Of a DNA stretch of 64,000 nucleotides, positions 1 to 10,198 are shown one piece after another; the first letter of the stretch is position 1, and every line of letters starts with the position of its first letter. Origin of the DNA: Aquatica leii (Eukaryota; Arthropoda; Insecta; Coleoptera; Lampyridae); assembly GCA_035610365.1 (NCBI GenBank), contig CM069439.1, forward strand, positions 6,696,001 through 6,760,000, read 5' to 3'. A model generated the notes under the pieces. That model was not told the DNA's origin and did not search any database. It saw nothing but the letters and a program-made list of their open reading frames with translations. The position numbers and the translations under genes are program-made.

Positions 1-960
1 AACACCCATCTCTGCGAACATCCTTTAGCAGTAACTGCTTTTCTAGTTACACTGCCCAGTAAGCTTGTACTTTTTCTGCCAGCTGTTGCAGAACTGATAC
101 ATTTTTTACGGACCGAGCAACATCTGACAGATATCCGCAATCTCTTGGTTGCTTAAAGAACTTTCAATTCTGTGTGTGATATAATGTTTACACGATTTAT
201 TCGTTTGGTAAGCATATTGATGTCAATGCAAAGTTTTAAGCATAAAAGATGTCAAGCTAATTGAACGAAAAAAAATTTGCTTGGACATATGAACCTCGCC
301 CTGGTTTAGGTATAAAAATGACTTTTACTTTCCGTCAATTCTTTATGACGTAACTTAGAGCTATATTAGCTCTGAATAATGTGGTCAGAAACAAAAGCAA
401 ACATTTCAATCCCTGTTGTGTCAAGATTGGTAATATTCCATCAGGACCTGAAACTTTATATGGTGCCAAAGATCTTGGAGTCTAAATAATCTTACTTTTG
501 TTTACCAGCTTGTTAGACAGTTTTCACTCGTTTAACTCTCGGTATGTTAATGTTTGAACTCGTTACTACGCTTGTAGATATGGATGTATTTTCCGGAAAG
601 TGTGTTTCTAGCATTAATTTTAGAGTCTCCTCTACTTTTCTAATAAAGGATAACCTTTACGACAACCCCAGTTTACCTTTGTTTTTGCAAAGCCTTCTCG
701 AGTCTAACACATTCTGATGATTTTGCAATCTTCTCACAGTGCTTTTTCCAGTTTTTTCATACTTTAATAGCGTAACCATATTTTTGAAAAAAAGTTGTGT
801 GTTCTTCCAGTCTTTTTGGCCTGTTATAAAAGCGTATGAGTTTGTTCATTTGAAAAGAAAAGTTCCGGATTCTTCCAAAAGGTCTCTCGGCTGATTTTCC
901 TTACTTACTTCCTCCCCATCTTAGATTTAGGTTTTTAATGAGATTGTTTTATTTTAGTTT
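1..960 (-). pseudogene. LINE pol remnant: EN-RT linker and start of RT, truncated by window edge
   Basis: Read on the minus strand, broken frames resemble the linker between endonuclease and reverse transcriptase of jockey/I-group LINEs. From about 860 to 740 a basic stretch fits the usual K-rich, SW-rich linker. Near 620 the peptide ETLKLMLETHFPENTS carries the family's LMxTHFP motif. Near 450 FRSxDGI fits the first RT block (SPDGI). At least five stops and several frame changes are present, so it is dead. The rest of the RT would lie to the left of the window. The clade is uncertain; it could be the same RNase H-bearing family seen at 5.8 and 54 kb. The call rests on motif recognition, not alignment. 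Confidence 0.55.
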
Positions 961-1680
961 AGGCAATTCAGTCAGGACCCAGCAGCATTTTTTGTTTGTG
1001 AGACATGTTCACAGCAGCAAATAATGTTGGATTTAACTGCCGTGTCTATTGAGCAATACTAGTAGAGCAACGAACGGTATCGTTTATTACAGTGTTGGCT
1101 CTTGCCACGACATTACAACTTGAGCTGGGAAAGCTGCGTACCATAACACCCTATTTACCCCCCTATCCACCACCTGGAGACGCGCCCGATATTACCTACG
1201 AATTAAGCATTTGTATTGCACCAAAATCTTTACCAAGAACGTTTCTTCTTTGTGAAAAAATGCTGTTAAAATGGATAAAACTCATTTATCTAAAACATTA
1301 AATATAATTCACTTAAAATATGAAAACTTTACAACTTAACTTTACTTATTCTTGCACAGTTTTTGGTAGGAAAATCTTTGTTTCAAATCTCTAAGCCAAT
1401 CTTGAAGAAGATAAGAAAGCAGAACCAACTACTCCAGAAGTGTTTTGCTACGGTTACTAAATATGTTTTTGTTACTACTTATAAAATAAACTGTTATACA
1501 AACTAAACTAAATTTATAAATTATATATTTTACTAACTATTTGCAAATTAAATAAATTTTTTTACTGATATCATCTGCTGATGTTTTTTGTTTCCAAACT
1601 TGAACCTTAATCTTTTGTGTTAAGAACGTAGCTTTAAAAAATCAAAATTATGTGAATCTAAATCAACGTTTTAACTCTTT
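961..1680. other. No gene recognised
   Basis: AT-rich sequence without a recognisable element. A 69-codon open frame at 1092-1301 (+) is proline-rich at its start but matches nothing I know, and has no supporting context. Confidence 0.4.
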
Positions 1681-1689
1681 AGTGACCAC

Positions 1690-3241
1690 TTATACAAAAA
1701 GGCTAAATTTAAGGTTTTTTGGATTCCATATTTATTGGTAGATAAAAAAAGCTATTTAATTTTTTTCAGAAATTTATTTTTGTTTTTGAAAAAATACACA
1801 AAAACGGACTATTAAGTACCGTCAGGAATAAAAAAGTTTAAAGTTAATTTAGTTTATGATATTCCAGAAAACAGTTTTTATTTTAATTGCAACATAAAAA
1901 TACACCACATGTAGAACACTTGCGTAAGGTGTTGACTGTGCAGCATGCGCACATCTCACATTTTGCATTTCCCTCTCTTGTCAAAAATAACCCAGTGGGA
2001 TTCATGAGTCTCCAATTGCAAGTCATCAGGTACTCTGTAATTATACCTGCGTATTTTTACTATAGTACTATATCTTCTACGATTCATTGTGATAAAGCCC
2101 AAACTAATTGACCTTCTAAATTCAAATGTTGATAATGTAAGTTATGTAAGCATTATAAATACTATATTCAGGAATCTTCAAAATAACCTCAGCTACTATA
2201 GACAAACATTTCACCTCAATAATGAATTTTCTGTTTTTTTTTTTGACTGTGACCTCTTCCGTGCTATTAAAGTTTGAAGCAAATTGTTGTTATCCTTCTA
2301 TTTGAACGCCTTAATTTGTGTATTGGGGATGCCATGATCTGTCGCCCTGATTCATTTTTTTATTCTCCATCATTGAAGGAAAACCAAGTCTTGTGCTTCT
2401 AATTCTTCCACACGCTAGTGTTTCTTTCAAATATAACGGTTTCTAATAGAATGATGGTTGTCTCACTCCGGTTTACCCAATGAACGTACAATCTTTGCTC
2501 CAAGCTCAAATTCTTTGACTGACTTTATCGGATTATATTGATTCAGTGAGGTTCGGCATTTGAAAAGTATCCTACCTTTTAGAATTATACTGTTATCGTT
2601 GCAATGAAATTATTTTAAAATTGCCTCAAACCAATTTTTTGATACGCATCTGGTAATAATGGTGAGACCCAAGTTTTTACTAGCACACCAATAATGCTTC
2701 CATGCAGGTAAACGATAATAAGCAATACGGAAATTTATCTTAATAAAAGCGAGTTCTTCTCGTGACAAATTTAGAGTTTTATTCCTCTACGTTGTATAAA
2801 GATTGCTCTGAAAAAAATGCCATTGATCTCAACAATCGTAAATAAACATTGTGCTAGAATTACAATCAATAAATCCTGTTTCAAAAGGCTACTCAGGAAA
2901 ACTAAATTCCGGCATTCTTTCTTGTATACCTTTGTCTACCTGTGATTTGTTTTTCTGTGTCTTTATTATCCTCTTCGTGGCCGGGGATTTCTTCTATACT
3001 GTTTTTTTTGTATTTTTTTTCTCTGTATAGTTATCACTTTTTTTGCTTATCTTTTGTTGCATCAACATCATTTTCGGCTGTTTTAAGTATAGAATCAATA
3101 AAATTATTTTGTGAATTAAATTCTTCATCGTCGGAATCGCTCGCTTCTTCGTCCGTAAGCATATTATTGTCTAAGGGCAAATCTTTAGACAATATTTGAT
3201 TTGCAAGCTCTTCTAATTCCTTTTCTTTTCAGTTTAGCCAT
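1690..3241 (-). pseudogene. piggyBac-type transposase remnant
   Basis: On the minus strand the C-terminal part is clear. Around 2070-1980 a frame reads RVPDDLQLE, then HWV and RGKCKMC, and after a one-base shift KCSTCGVFLCC near 1930. This is the usual end of piggyBac transposases: a VPDD-like segment followed by the cysteine-rich zinc-binding domain. Upstream (2850-2600) fragments such as SKFVTRR and DKFPYCLL, and near 2370 RLGFPSMM, fit the catalytic region, but stops and frameshifts are frequent. The likely first ATG on the minus strand is at 3241-3239, after which the frame is quickly broken. Family knowledge: piggyBac moves by cut and paste at TTAA. I did not find intact terminal repeats. 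It abuts the Penelope-like fragment at 3.26 kb. Confidence 0.6.
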
Positions 3242-3259
3242 TGTCATTGCACGCAGCGT

Positions 3260-4090
3260 CAACAATCAACTCGTTATATTAAATTAAATTAGAATATACT
3301 ACAATATTTGACGTATCGACAGTTATGTCGCTGTCTTCTTCAGAAAAACTGAAACTGAAGGTATAGGATCCTGACAAGCTTTTATATTACGCCGTTCGGC
3401 TCAGTGGTTCGTGACGGTTTCGATTCATTAGTCTTCCGGAACATGCTTTTCCATACTGGTACTAGATTGATTCCACTATCCCTATTGAAATTGTCGTACT
3501 TCTGGATTTCGATGGGTTCCTTGTATAGTCTAGGCCAGAAGTTTTGGGATTTAGCCAACATTGTTGCCTCTTCAAATTTTATTGTGTGACCGGTGTCTAA
3601 GAAGTGTTCCGCAACAGCAGATCTTGTGTTTTGTTTCTTTGTATCCGCCTTATGTTCTTTTAATCTGGTAGCTATGTTGCGTCCCGTTTGTCCTATATAT
3701 GCCAGTCTTCACGAACAAGAGATGTGGTAGACTCCTAGTTCCTCGATTGGTACTTTTGTTTCCTTTGATTTTGAGAAATTGGCGGCTAATTTATTTGTTG
3801 CAGTGAAGGTCACTTTGATATTTTTCCTTCCAAGTATCCTGGCTATTTTATCCGTGCTGTCTTTTATGTAAGGAAGGAAGGAAGTTGCGACGGGGTCTTC
3901 CTTCTTTGGTTTTTCCTTACTGTGCTTGTTAATTGCTCGATATATATCTGCTTTTCTGAAACCGTTTTTTACTAAGGCGGTAGTTAGGTGACCTAGCTTG
4001 GTCTTTAACGTGTTCGATTTACTGATCGCCTTGACCCTGTCTACTAAAGTTTTTAAAACTGAAAATTTCTCAGGTGGATGATGTGATTTG
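3260..4090 (-). pseudogene. Penelope-like element 3' half (RT end plus GIY-YIG nuclease), inverted
   Basis: Minus-strand reading from about 4085 down to 3375 gives an almost continuous frame: the RT C-terminal basic segment, the interdomain stretch with DKIARILGRKNIKVTF, then the GIY-YIG endonuclease (GVYHIS near 3745, AYIGQTGRNIATRL near 3700, the SAVAEH..TGH segment near 3610, and NFNRDSGINL near 3470). One TGA interrupts the nuclease just before AYIGQT. PLEs use this nuclease with an RT to prime at target DNA. The downstream 3' non-coding part (3375-3260) contains a TCTGAAGAAGACAG stretch also found at 6773-6786 after the plus-strand copy. It faces away from the plus-strand PLE starting at 4.1 kb; the two share family and near-identical 3' ends. 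Confidence 0.85.
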
Positions 4091-4114
4091 GAAAAAAAAA
4101 TTTTAAGTTTGTAA

Positions 4115-4217
4115 GCTTTCTAAGTTTTATGAATTTCGCGAAATGTGTAAATATGGAACGCGGTTCAAAACCCAAAATTATTCATATGTTAAAAAATCAT
4201 GGCCGCGAAAGCCTTAG
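4115..4217 (+). repeat. Left direct repeat (pseudo-LTR) of Penelope-like element
   Basis: About 100 bp here match 6827-6932 in the same orientation with scattered differences. Shared words include GTGTAAATATG, ACGCGGTTCAAAA and TTAAAAAATCATGGCCGC. Terminal direct repeats of this sort (pseudo-LTRs from partly tandem copies) are known from Penelope-like elements. Confidence 0.75.
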
Positions 4218-4563
4218 AAATAATATCCGACTCTACGGGAAGGAAGTTTTTAAAATTGTACGGAAATTGGAGACACTCAGAAACAAACGTCAAAGCCTTT
4301 TTGAGCAGATGTAGAGACCAGGACATTGTCTCAGGTTTTCTGCAAATACAACATCACATCAAGACCAGAACGGGAAAGCATATACGTTGAAGAGCCAGCT
4401 GAGCCTTGATAAGGGAGAGAATACACGAAACTAGACATCAATTAGACCAAAAAACTACGTAGTTATTTTCATTCTATTCACGACTGATCACCACAATAGA
4501 TTTGACAATCTGGGATTTGATCGACATACATAAGCCGAAAAAATCGCCGGAAAGGTAAAGAAA

Positions 4564-5154
4564 ATGCAAATGGCGAGGTTCCAGAAGTTACAAGAAGTAC
4601 AACATCCTCCAACGCCGCAATTAGAGACAGACAGGATCATCATCAATCTGTCTTCCACCACACTCAGTGGACCAGCAACGGCCATTTTATCAAAAGGATT
4701 AAACTTTGCTATCACACCAAAATTTATACCAAAGGAAGAAATAGTAAGTTTATTGGAAAGCACACTCAGAATTCTACCACAACATATTCAAGAAGAGGTG
4801 AGGGTCAAAACAGACGATATTCTGAAGAACTCTACAGCACCGAAATCCAACATCAATCGAGAGGAAATAAATGCTTTAAGGGAACTTAAGGCCAACAAAG
4901 AAATCACTGTAATACCAGCTGATAAAGGAAATGCTTCTGTAATCATGAACACCAACGACTACATGGAAGAAATCGATACTTTGGTACAAGATTTGGCGTA
5001 CAAACCATTGAAGAGGAACCCAATAAAACCTCTAGAGAAAATGATTTCGGCCGCTGTAAAATCCGCCAGCACGATCCCGGAATATCAAAAGAGAAGACTA
5101 ATTACTACAGACAGCAGGATGCCGCATCTTTATAGCCACTCACCCTCTGGCTAG
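4564..5154 (+). pseudogene. Penelope-like RT, N-terminal part
   Basis: A 196-codon open frame. Its centre has the PLE hallmark VIPADKGNASVIMN (about residues 117-130), preceded by the INLSS..LS..ATAILSKGLNFA block (residues 27-50) and the PKFIPKEEI segment (52-60). These belong to the conserved region upstream of, and entering, the PLE reverse transcriptase. The frame ends in a stop after HLYSHSPSG, where the family would continue with the next RT motif; downstream sequence carries on in other frames. Upstream, 4129-4390 holds open frames that start in the direct repeat and probably derive from the N-terminus. A related but different PLE copy lies at 36.3 kb. Confidence 0.85.
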
Positions 5155-5242
5155 ATACTTATGTACCGTTTTACAACCGCTTACACGAAAAAGCATCCAT
5201 CACGTAAGGAATTCCCAGTACTTCGTCTCAAAAATTAAAGAA

Positions 5243-5575
5243 ATGAAATTGGAATCAAAAGACATTTTAGTCAGTTTTGATTTGATATCTCTCTTCATGA
5301 AAGTGCCAATACAAACAACACTGGAGATCATCAAGACCAAATTACAAAAAGCGAATTTGGATGAGGAGCTTAACGGACTAATTGAGCTATGCTTAAAGTC
5401 CACGTACTTCTCATTCGACAACATTGTATACGCACAAATTGAAAGGGCAGCCATGGGATCATCACTTTCTCCAGTCATGGCCAATATATTTATGGAAGAT
5501 TTTAAAGAAAAAACATTGGAAACATCTACCTTTAAACCAAAATGCGTTATGTGAAAGATACAGTTGTAATTTGGT
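5243..5575 (+). pseudogene. Penelope-like RT core, catalytic block mutated and followed by a deletion
   Basis: The 103-codon frame covers central RT motifs: ILVSFDLISLFMKVPI (the first catalytic aspartate block, normally SFDVxSLFTxxP) and AAMGSSLSPVMANIFME, the template/primer-grip block. The following catalytic box, expected as YVDD in PLEs, reads YVKD around 5548-5559 in the next frame, so one catalytic aspartate is lost. After VVIWSHG the sequence jumps to SHHHPAQKF: compared with the intact order in the copy at 55-56 kb, about 60 codons are missing. RT activity is therefore not expected. Confidence 0.8.
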
Positions 5576-5781
5576 CTCATGGAACAGAAACATACTAATC
5601 ACATCATCATCCAGCCCAGAAGTTTTCAGTTCTAAAAACTTTAGTACACAGGGCCAAGGCGATCCGTGAACCGAACATGTTAAAGACCGAGCTAGGTCAC
5701 CTAACGAACGCCTTAATAAAAAACGGTTTCAGAAAAGCAGACATATATCGGGAAATTAACAAACACAGTAAGGAAAAACTA

Positions 5782-6264
5782 TGGAGGCAAGCACCATGGG
5801 AAGCAATTTTTGTTGACTTTGGGTAAATATGCATCCGCTTTCCAGGCTGAAGTTTCTGCTATTCACTGGTGTGTCAGGAATATTATCGACTCGAAATCAT
5901 ACACAAATGGACTGATATCGATTATATCTTACAGTCAAGCAGTACTACTGGCGCTAAGATCACCAGTAATAAAGTCCAAACTGATTATGGCATGCATAAA
6001 CAGTCTGGAAATATTGGCGGAAATGTCTGGAAATGTCTTGTCTGGAAATACGACAAGACACCGCAGCATGTGTTGTGCAAATGCGAAGCGTATCAAATGC
6101 AACGCACAAGGATTCTCGGAAAACCGATGATGAGTTGAAAAAAGCCCTTTGGAACTTCATTGACGAAACAGAACTGATGAGGGAGTAATAAATCAGAGGT
6201 GCACAAAAGGACCAAGGAGACCGAAGTGCAGGGGCGCTAGACGAACCACCTCTTGAAATAAATA
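5782..6264 (+). mobile_element. 5'-truncated LINE 3' end (RNase H type) inserted in the PLE
   Basis: Frames here encode an RNase H segment: AFQAEVSAIHWCVRNII, then ISYSQAVLLALRSPVI, where the family has SDSQ, so a catalytic aspartate is replaced by tyrosine. After a deletion comes HVLCKCEAY.MQRTRILGKP, the usual cysteine-rich end. The frame closes with ELMRE and two stops (6184-6192), followed by a short 3' UTR. The insertion is flanked by AAGGAAAAACTA (5770-5781) and AAGGAAACTA (6265-6274), a slightly diverged target duplication. The uninterrupted site is visible in the inverted PLE half copy near 3925. Its 3' UTR shares GCACAnAAGGACCAAGG with 52.65 kb. A second RNase H copy lies on the minus strand at 54 kb. 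Confidence 0.8.
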
Positions 6265-6279
6265 AAGGAAACTAAAGAA

Positions 6280-6735
6280 AGAAGACCCCGTCGCTACTTC
6301 CTTTCTTCTTTACACAAAAGGCTGCACGGATAAAATAGCCAGGATACTTAGAGGGAAAAATATCAAAGTGACCTTCACTGCAACAAATAAAATTGCCGCC
6401 AATGTTTTAAAATCGAAGGAAACAAAAGTACCACTCGAGGAACCAGGAGTCTACCACATCCCTTGTTCGTGTGGGCTAGCTTATATAGGACAAACGGGGC
6501 GCAACATAGCTACTTCTTAGACACCGGTCACACAATAAAATTTGAAGAGACGGCAATGTTGGCTAAATTCCAAAACTTCTGGCCTAGACTATACAAAGAA
6601 GCCATCGAAATCCAGATGTACGACAAATTCCATAGGGATAATAGAATCGATCTTGCACCAGTATGGAAAAGCATGCTCCGGAAGACTAATGAAACGAAAC
6701 CGTCACGAACCACTGTTCCAATAGGCGTAATATAA
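6280..6735 (+). pseudogene. GIY-YIG endonuclease domain of the Penelope-like element
   Basis: Continuing the PLE after the LINE insertion, frames read DKIARILRGKNIKVTF (about 6325), then GVYHIPCSCGLAYIGQTG (about 6448-6501), the GIY-YIG core with the CxC pair typical of PLE nucleases. A deletion after GRNIAT removes the stretch up to the FLDTGHTIKFEE segment (about 6516). The end, about 6540-6735, retains ETAMLAKFQNFWPRLYKEAI and a variant of the NFNRD motif. The inverted half copy at 3.3-4.1 kb keeps the deleted stretch, which shows what is missing. Confidence 0.8.
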
Positions 6736-6826
6736 AGACTTGTCAGGATCCTATACCTTCAGTTTCAGTTTTTCTGAAGAAGACAGCTACATGACCGTCG
6801 AAACGTCAAATATTGTAAATTTTTTA

Positions 6827-6932
6827 AAGTTTATAAAGTTTTATGAGTTTCGTGAAAAGTGTAAATATGAAACGCGGTTCAAAAGCCGAAAGTATTTATT
6901 TGTTAAAAAATCATGGCCGCAAAAGCCTTAAA
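6827..6932 (+). repeat. Right direct repeat (pseudo-LTR) of Penelope-like element
   Basis: Pairs with 4115-4217 in direct orientation. It begins after the nuclease 3' UTR and ends near the word TCATGGCCGCAAAAGCCTT. Confidence 0.75.
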
Positions 6933-6935
6933 ATC

Positions 6936-9080
6936 AGCTGTTGTGTTTTTATTGAGAAAACTTTATAAATCGATTATAAATGATTTTTTTTTACCAAGAG
7001 TTACAAATGATTAATTAACTACATTTTGAAATCATTAGACTAATAATTTGTCTTCAGAAACATGTGTAAACGTTTTTTTTAATACATTTAGAATGAGTAA
7101 AATCTGAAAAATAATATATTTCAAATTATTTTTTTTTCGATTGGGAAAATTTTTGTCAAATTTGCTATTAACTGTGCTATAATTTTTTTTACAACGTTTT
7201 ATAGATTGAAAGATGGTACCTAATTTGTTTTCAAAATGTCATTCGATCGGTATTTTAACAGAACATACATTTATCACGATTTCCACTACGTCTATTTTAG
7301 AACGACTATATAAGTGTCATGATAGATGAAAATACTTTAAACCAAAAATAGCTATCAAAAAGACAACTTCTTATTCCGAATAAAAACTATAAACAGTAGT
7401 TGTTAATATGTCAAAATTAACAGTTTAAAAAATTCATGTGCATTTTAAGAAAATACTTGTTTAAATCTAAAAAAAAGGAAATGCATCGAGAGTAAATTTT
7501 TATAGTGTTTGGGGTAAAAGAAACATCACCAAAGATGGGAATTACATAGCTAATAACTCTAAATGCTGAAAAAGTTTTCCAAATAAAACTATTATTACCG
7601 CTATATAAAACGTTGTTTCCTAATTTACTGGAAACGACTTAGAGATGTGGTCATTGCCAAATAGATACGATTATAATCGCTTGTGCTTTCACTGTACCCT
7701 AAAAAAAGAAACAAAGTGTTTAGGGAAAATGCATAAGATTTTCTTTTCAAATTTATAGTCTTGTAACTTTTAGCATTAACGTTGAAAATTGCCTCTTTCA
7801 ATTTTTTCGAGTGGGCACACAATAAATAAAAAATACCCTCGCAAATAATTTTCACCCAAAGGCATTTATGTTGATAAACGGGCAGTTTTAAGGTCACACT
7901 ATTGCATATCACGATATATTGTTGGTCTACGATGTAATTAATCTTGCAAAATATCGAATATCCCTTTTATAAGGGCGTCTCAAATTTTAATAAAGCTCGT
8001 TGATGTAGAATTAAGTAACCTCTTACGCTCGTTCGATATGCAATTAAGTGCATAGCTTTTCTAAAATTTGAGAGTAAAAATAATAAATAATACATTCGTG
8101 TTAGATATAAAAATCTAAGATCCTTCTCGTGTAATAAACCTATCAAATAGCAACCACTAAAGATTTAAAGCTCCAGGTGTGTTTTACGAGTATAATCTCA
8201 CATTTTTTCTATATTTTTCGTACTAACTTAAAATAAAGATGTTGTGTACTTTTTTTAATTACCAAAGCATTTAAATGCGAATGAAAAAACAAAACGTAGA
8301 ACTTTTAAACCTTTGCTTTGGGGAACCAAGAAATGCAGTTGGTTAAAATTGTTTTATTTGTCGATCAACATCGATTAAAATTTCTTAAGTAAGATGTATT
8401 TTGGGTGCTACGTCTATAAAAACTTTACATTTCGTTATGCAACAAAGTTTTAAGGAAAACGGCTCGGGAACATCGAAATTTACGGGTACATAAAAACAGT
8501 TATGTCAAATTTTTCTTGATTGCGTTTTTACAGTAAATCATCGACATTTTCGTTTAAATCAAAATGCTTCTACTTTTTTTCTATTTTTTAGGTAATGAAT
8601 CTACTACTTAACTTTGTTTTTTTTTCATTTAAAAACTGTTTTTGCACTATTAGTAATTTTTAGAAATATTCTGGCATTTTATTAATCAAATTTAGTTATA
8701 TTTATCAAATTATAATCGTATCATTAAAAAAAAGAATGTTTTTGTATATTTGAAAAGTTTAACAATTTGAGATTTTTTTGATTAGTTTATAGCTTACAAT
8801 TAATTTTTTTGCTTTTACAGAAAAACGCATTTTTTATAATTAACATTATTTTAATCTAGTTTTTGATTTAAAGAAAATTGTTTTGATTTGAGGTAACGGT
8901 TTTTAGCAATAACATGTTCTGTATATTTATGTTTTCTATAAATGGTAATAATTTGAATTTATTGCTTAGACAATATTAGTATGTAAGTGATTTGAGACGC
9001 TTTGACATAAACTATTTCAACATTTCTTTATTTAGTTATCTGTATTAGAGATTTTACAATCCACTTTGTTTTATTTGCAA
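6936..9080. other. AT-rich stretch, no gene recognised
   Basis: Many A/T homopolymers. The longest open frame, 95 codons at 7625-7912 (-), has no motif I know and its composition follows the background. No inverted-repeat ends noticed. Confidence 0.4.
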
Positions 9081-9084
9081 TCGT

Positions 9085-9770
9085 TAAACAAAAATTACTA
9101 TACCAAACACCTTAAAGCTCTATAACACGAACGCGTTTCAATAGCTATGTTATCATCATCAGCGACGAGAATGCTAAACTAATGTTGAAAAAAAATAACT
9201 TATTTATACTATCAGCGTACACGCTTCGTAACATTTAATGGATTGTGAAACTTGATTAGTTCCGAAAATTCCAAAATATCTTTTATATTATGTATAATTT
9301 TAAGTATATATGTGGCAACACTACATTTCTCTAAACGTCGATACTAAATATGAGCCAAATTTTTTTTAAAACCAATTTTGATATAATAGAATTTAAGTTT
9401 TCACCGGTTATTTTATTATTACAGTTTTTCATTGTGGATATATCTGGTGTATTTCACACAAGCCGAGCTTTCGTCACACGTCGCAGAAGACATCTTCAGA
9501 GCTTGGAATAAACTTATTAATTGCGCCTTGAAAACCCGCTTGTATAGAATGGCTTCCGATAAAACTGGTTTCCAAATATCCGGTAGAGAAAAACTAGAAT
9601 ATCGATTAATATTAAAAAGATTTTTAATTATTTTAACAAATTCTCTAATGTTTTTTTGATAATAATTAGACACATTAGCAAGAACTTTAGCGTTTTCAGA
9701 CAAAATTGGATGAAGCATTTCTAACATGTGTTCCTCTACCGCCGATTTAGAAAACTGTTTAATACTAGCA
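9085..9770 (-). pseudogene. Penelope-like element fragment: C-terminal half of GIY-YIG nuclease and 3' tail
   Basis: A 102-codon minus frame (9727-9419) carries the second half of the PLE nuclease module: EHMLE.LHPILSENAKVLA (the EH...H.I.F..AKVLA block), YYQKNIREFVKIIKN, and NRYSSFSLPDIWKPVL, which fits the NRD.G..LPDIWKPVL end of PLE proteins. The frame then runs through a TGAAGATGTCTTCTGC-type 3' tail. Further along the minus strand, 9170-9090 contains GATAACATAGCTATTGAAAC and a GTGTTTGGTATAGTAAT-like end that recurs near 14.6 kb. The GIY and YIG motifs themselves are missing. It is a different PLE lineage from the one at 3-7 kb. Confidence 0.65.
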
Positions 9771-10190
9771 ATTCAACAAGTAGCTTGGTTTAAAACGTAA
9801 AAACTTGGCTTGGGCTTGAAAGTGAAGCTTTTTAAAAATAAAAGTTGTTCGTGGATACAGGCTTTCAAGCTTTTCCAAGGTTTCAACCTTTTTCAAACTT
9901 TTTGTTGTTCCTTCCGCAAAAGTAGTTTATGGCCTTGGAACATGTACCCCGCACGTGTTACAGCTCACTGCCACAATATAAACGATATAAAGAATTATCA
10001 AACTGCTAGCATAGGTTACCTCATAACTTCAAACTGCAGTAAAGAGACAACGCGTCATCTAGTATACCGAATCAAATGTGATCGATGCCTGTACGTGGAT
10101 GTAATAAAAGTATTTATAAATAAACTTAAATTCATAGTTACATTTACTTAACTATTAATTTGATAACAAATACACAATAAACAGGTTATG
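9771..10190. other. Unassigned stretch between PLE fragment and hAT
   Basis: A 113-codon frame (9810-10151, +) and broken minus frames are present; none matches a family I recognise. The minus strand could be decayed upstream PLE sequence. Confidence 0.3.
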
Positions 10191-10198
10191 GTTATAAC
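10191..10198 (+). repeat. hAT target-site duplication, left
   Basis: GTTATAAC, identical to 12701-12708. Eight bases is the standard length for hAT insertions. The duplicated site is itself a palindrome, so the inverted repeats look longer than they are. Confidence 0.85.

Larger units (their letters stand above)
4115..6932 (+). mobile_element. Penelope-like retroelement (plus-strand copy, defective)
   Basis: The copy is bounded by direct repeats (4115-4217 and 6827-6932). Inside, in order, are a PLE N-terminal region, RT motifs, an internal deletion of the late RT, a LINE insertion (5782-6264), and the GIY-YIG domain (about 6280-6735). After the nuclease stop is a 3' segment with TCTGAAGAAGACAG, as in the inverted half copy at 3.3 kb. 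The inverted half copy immediately upstream and the repeats together give the composite arrangement typical of PLE insertions. Multiple frameshifts mean it is not functional. Confidence 0.8.

Noticed and set aside
1092..1301. 69-codon plus frame
   Set aside because: Proline-rich start but no similarity recognised and no promoter or splice context.
7625..7912. 95-codon minus frame
   Set aside because: No known motif, background composition and no neighbouring support.
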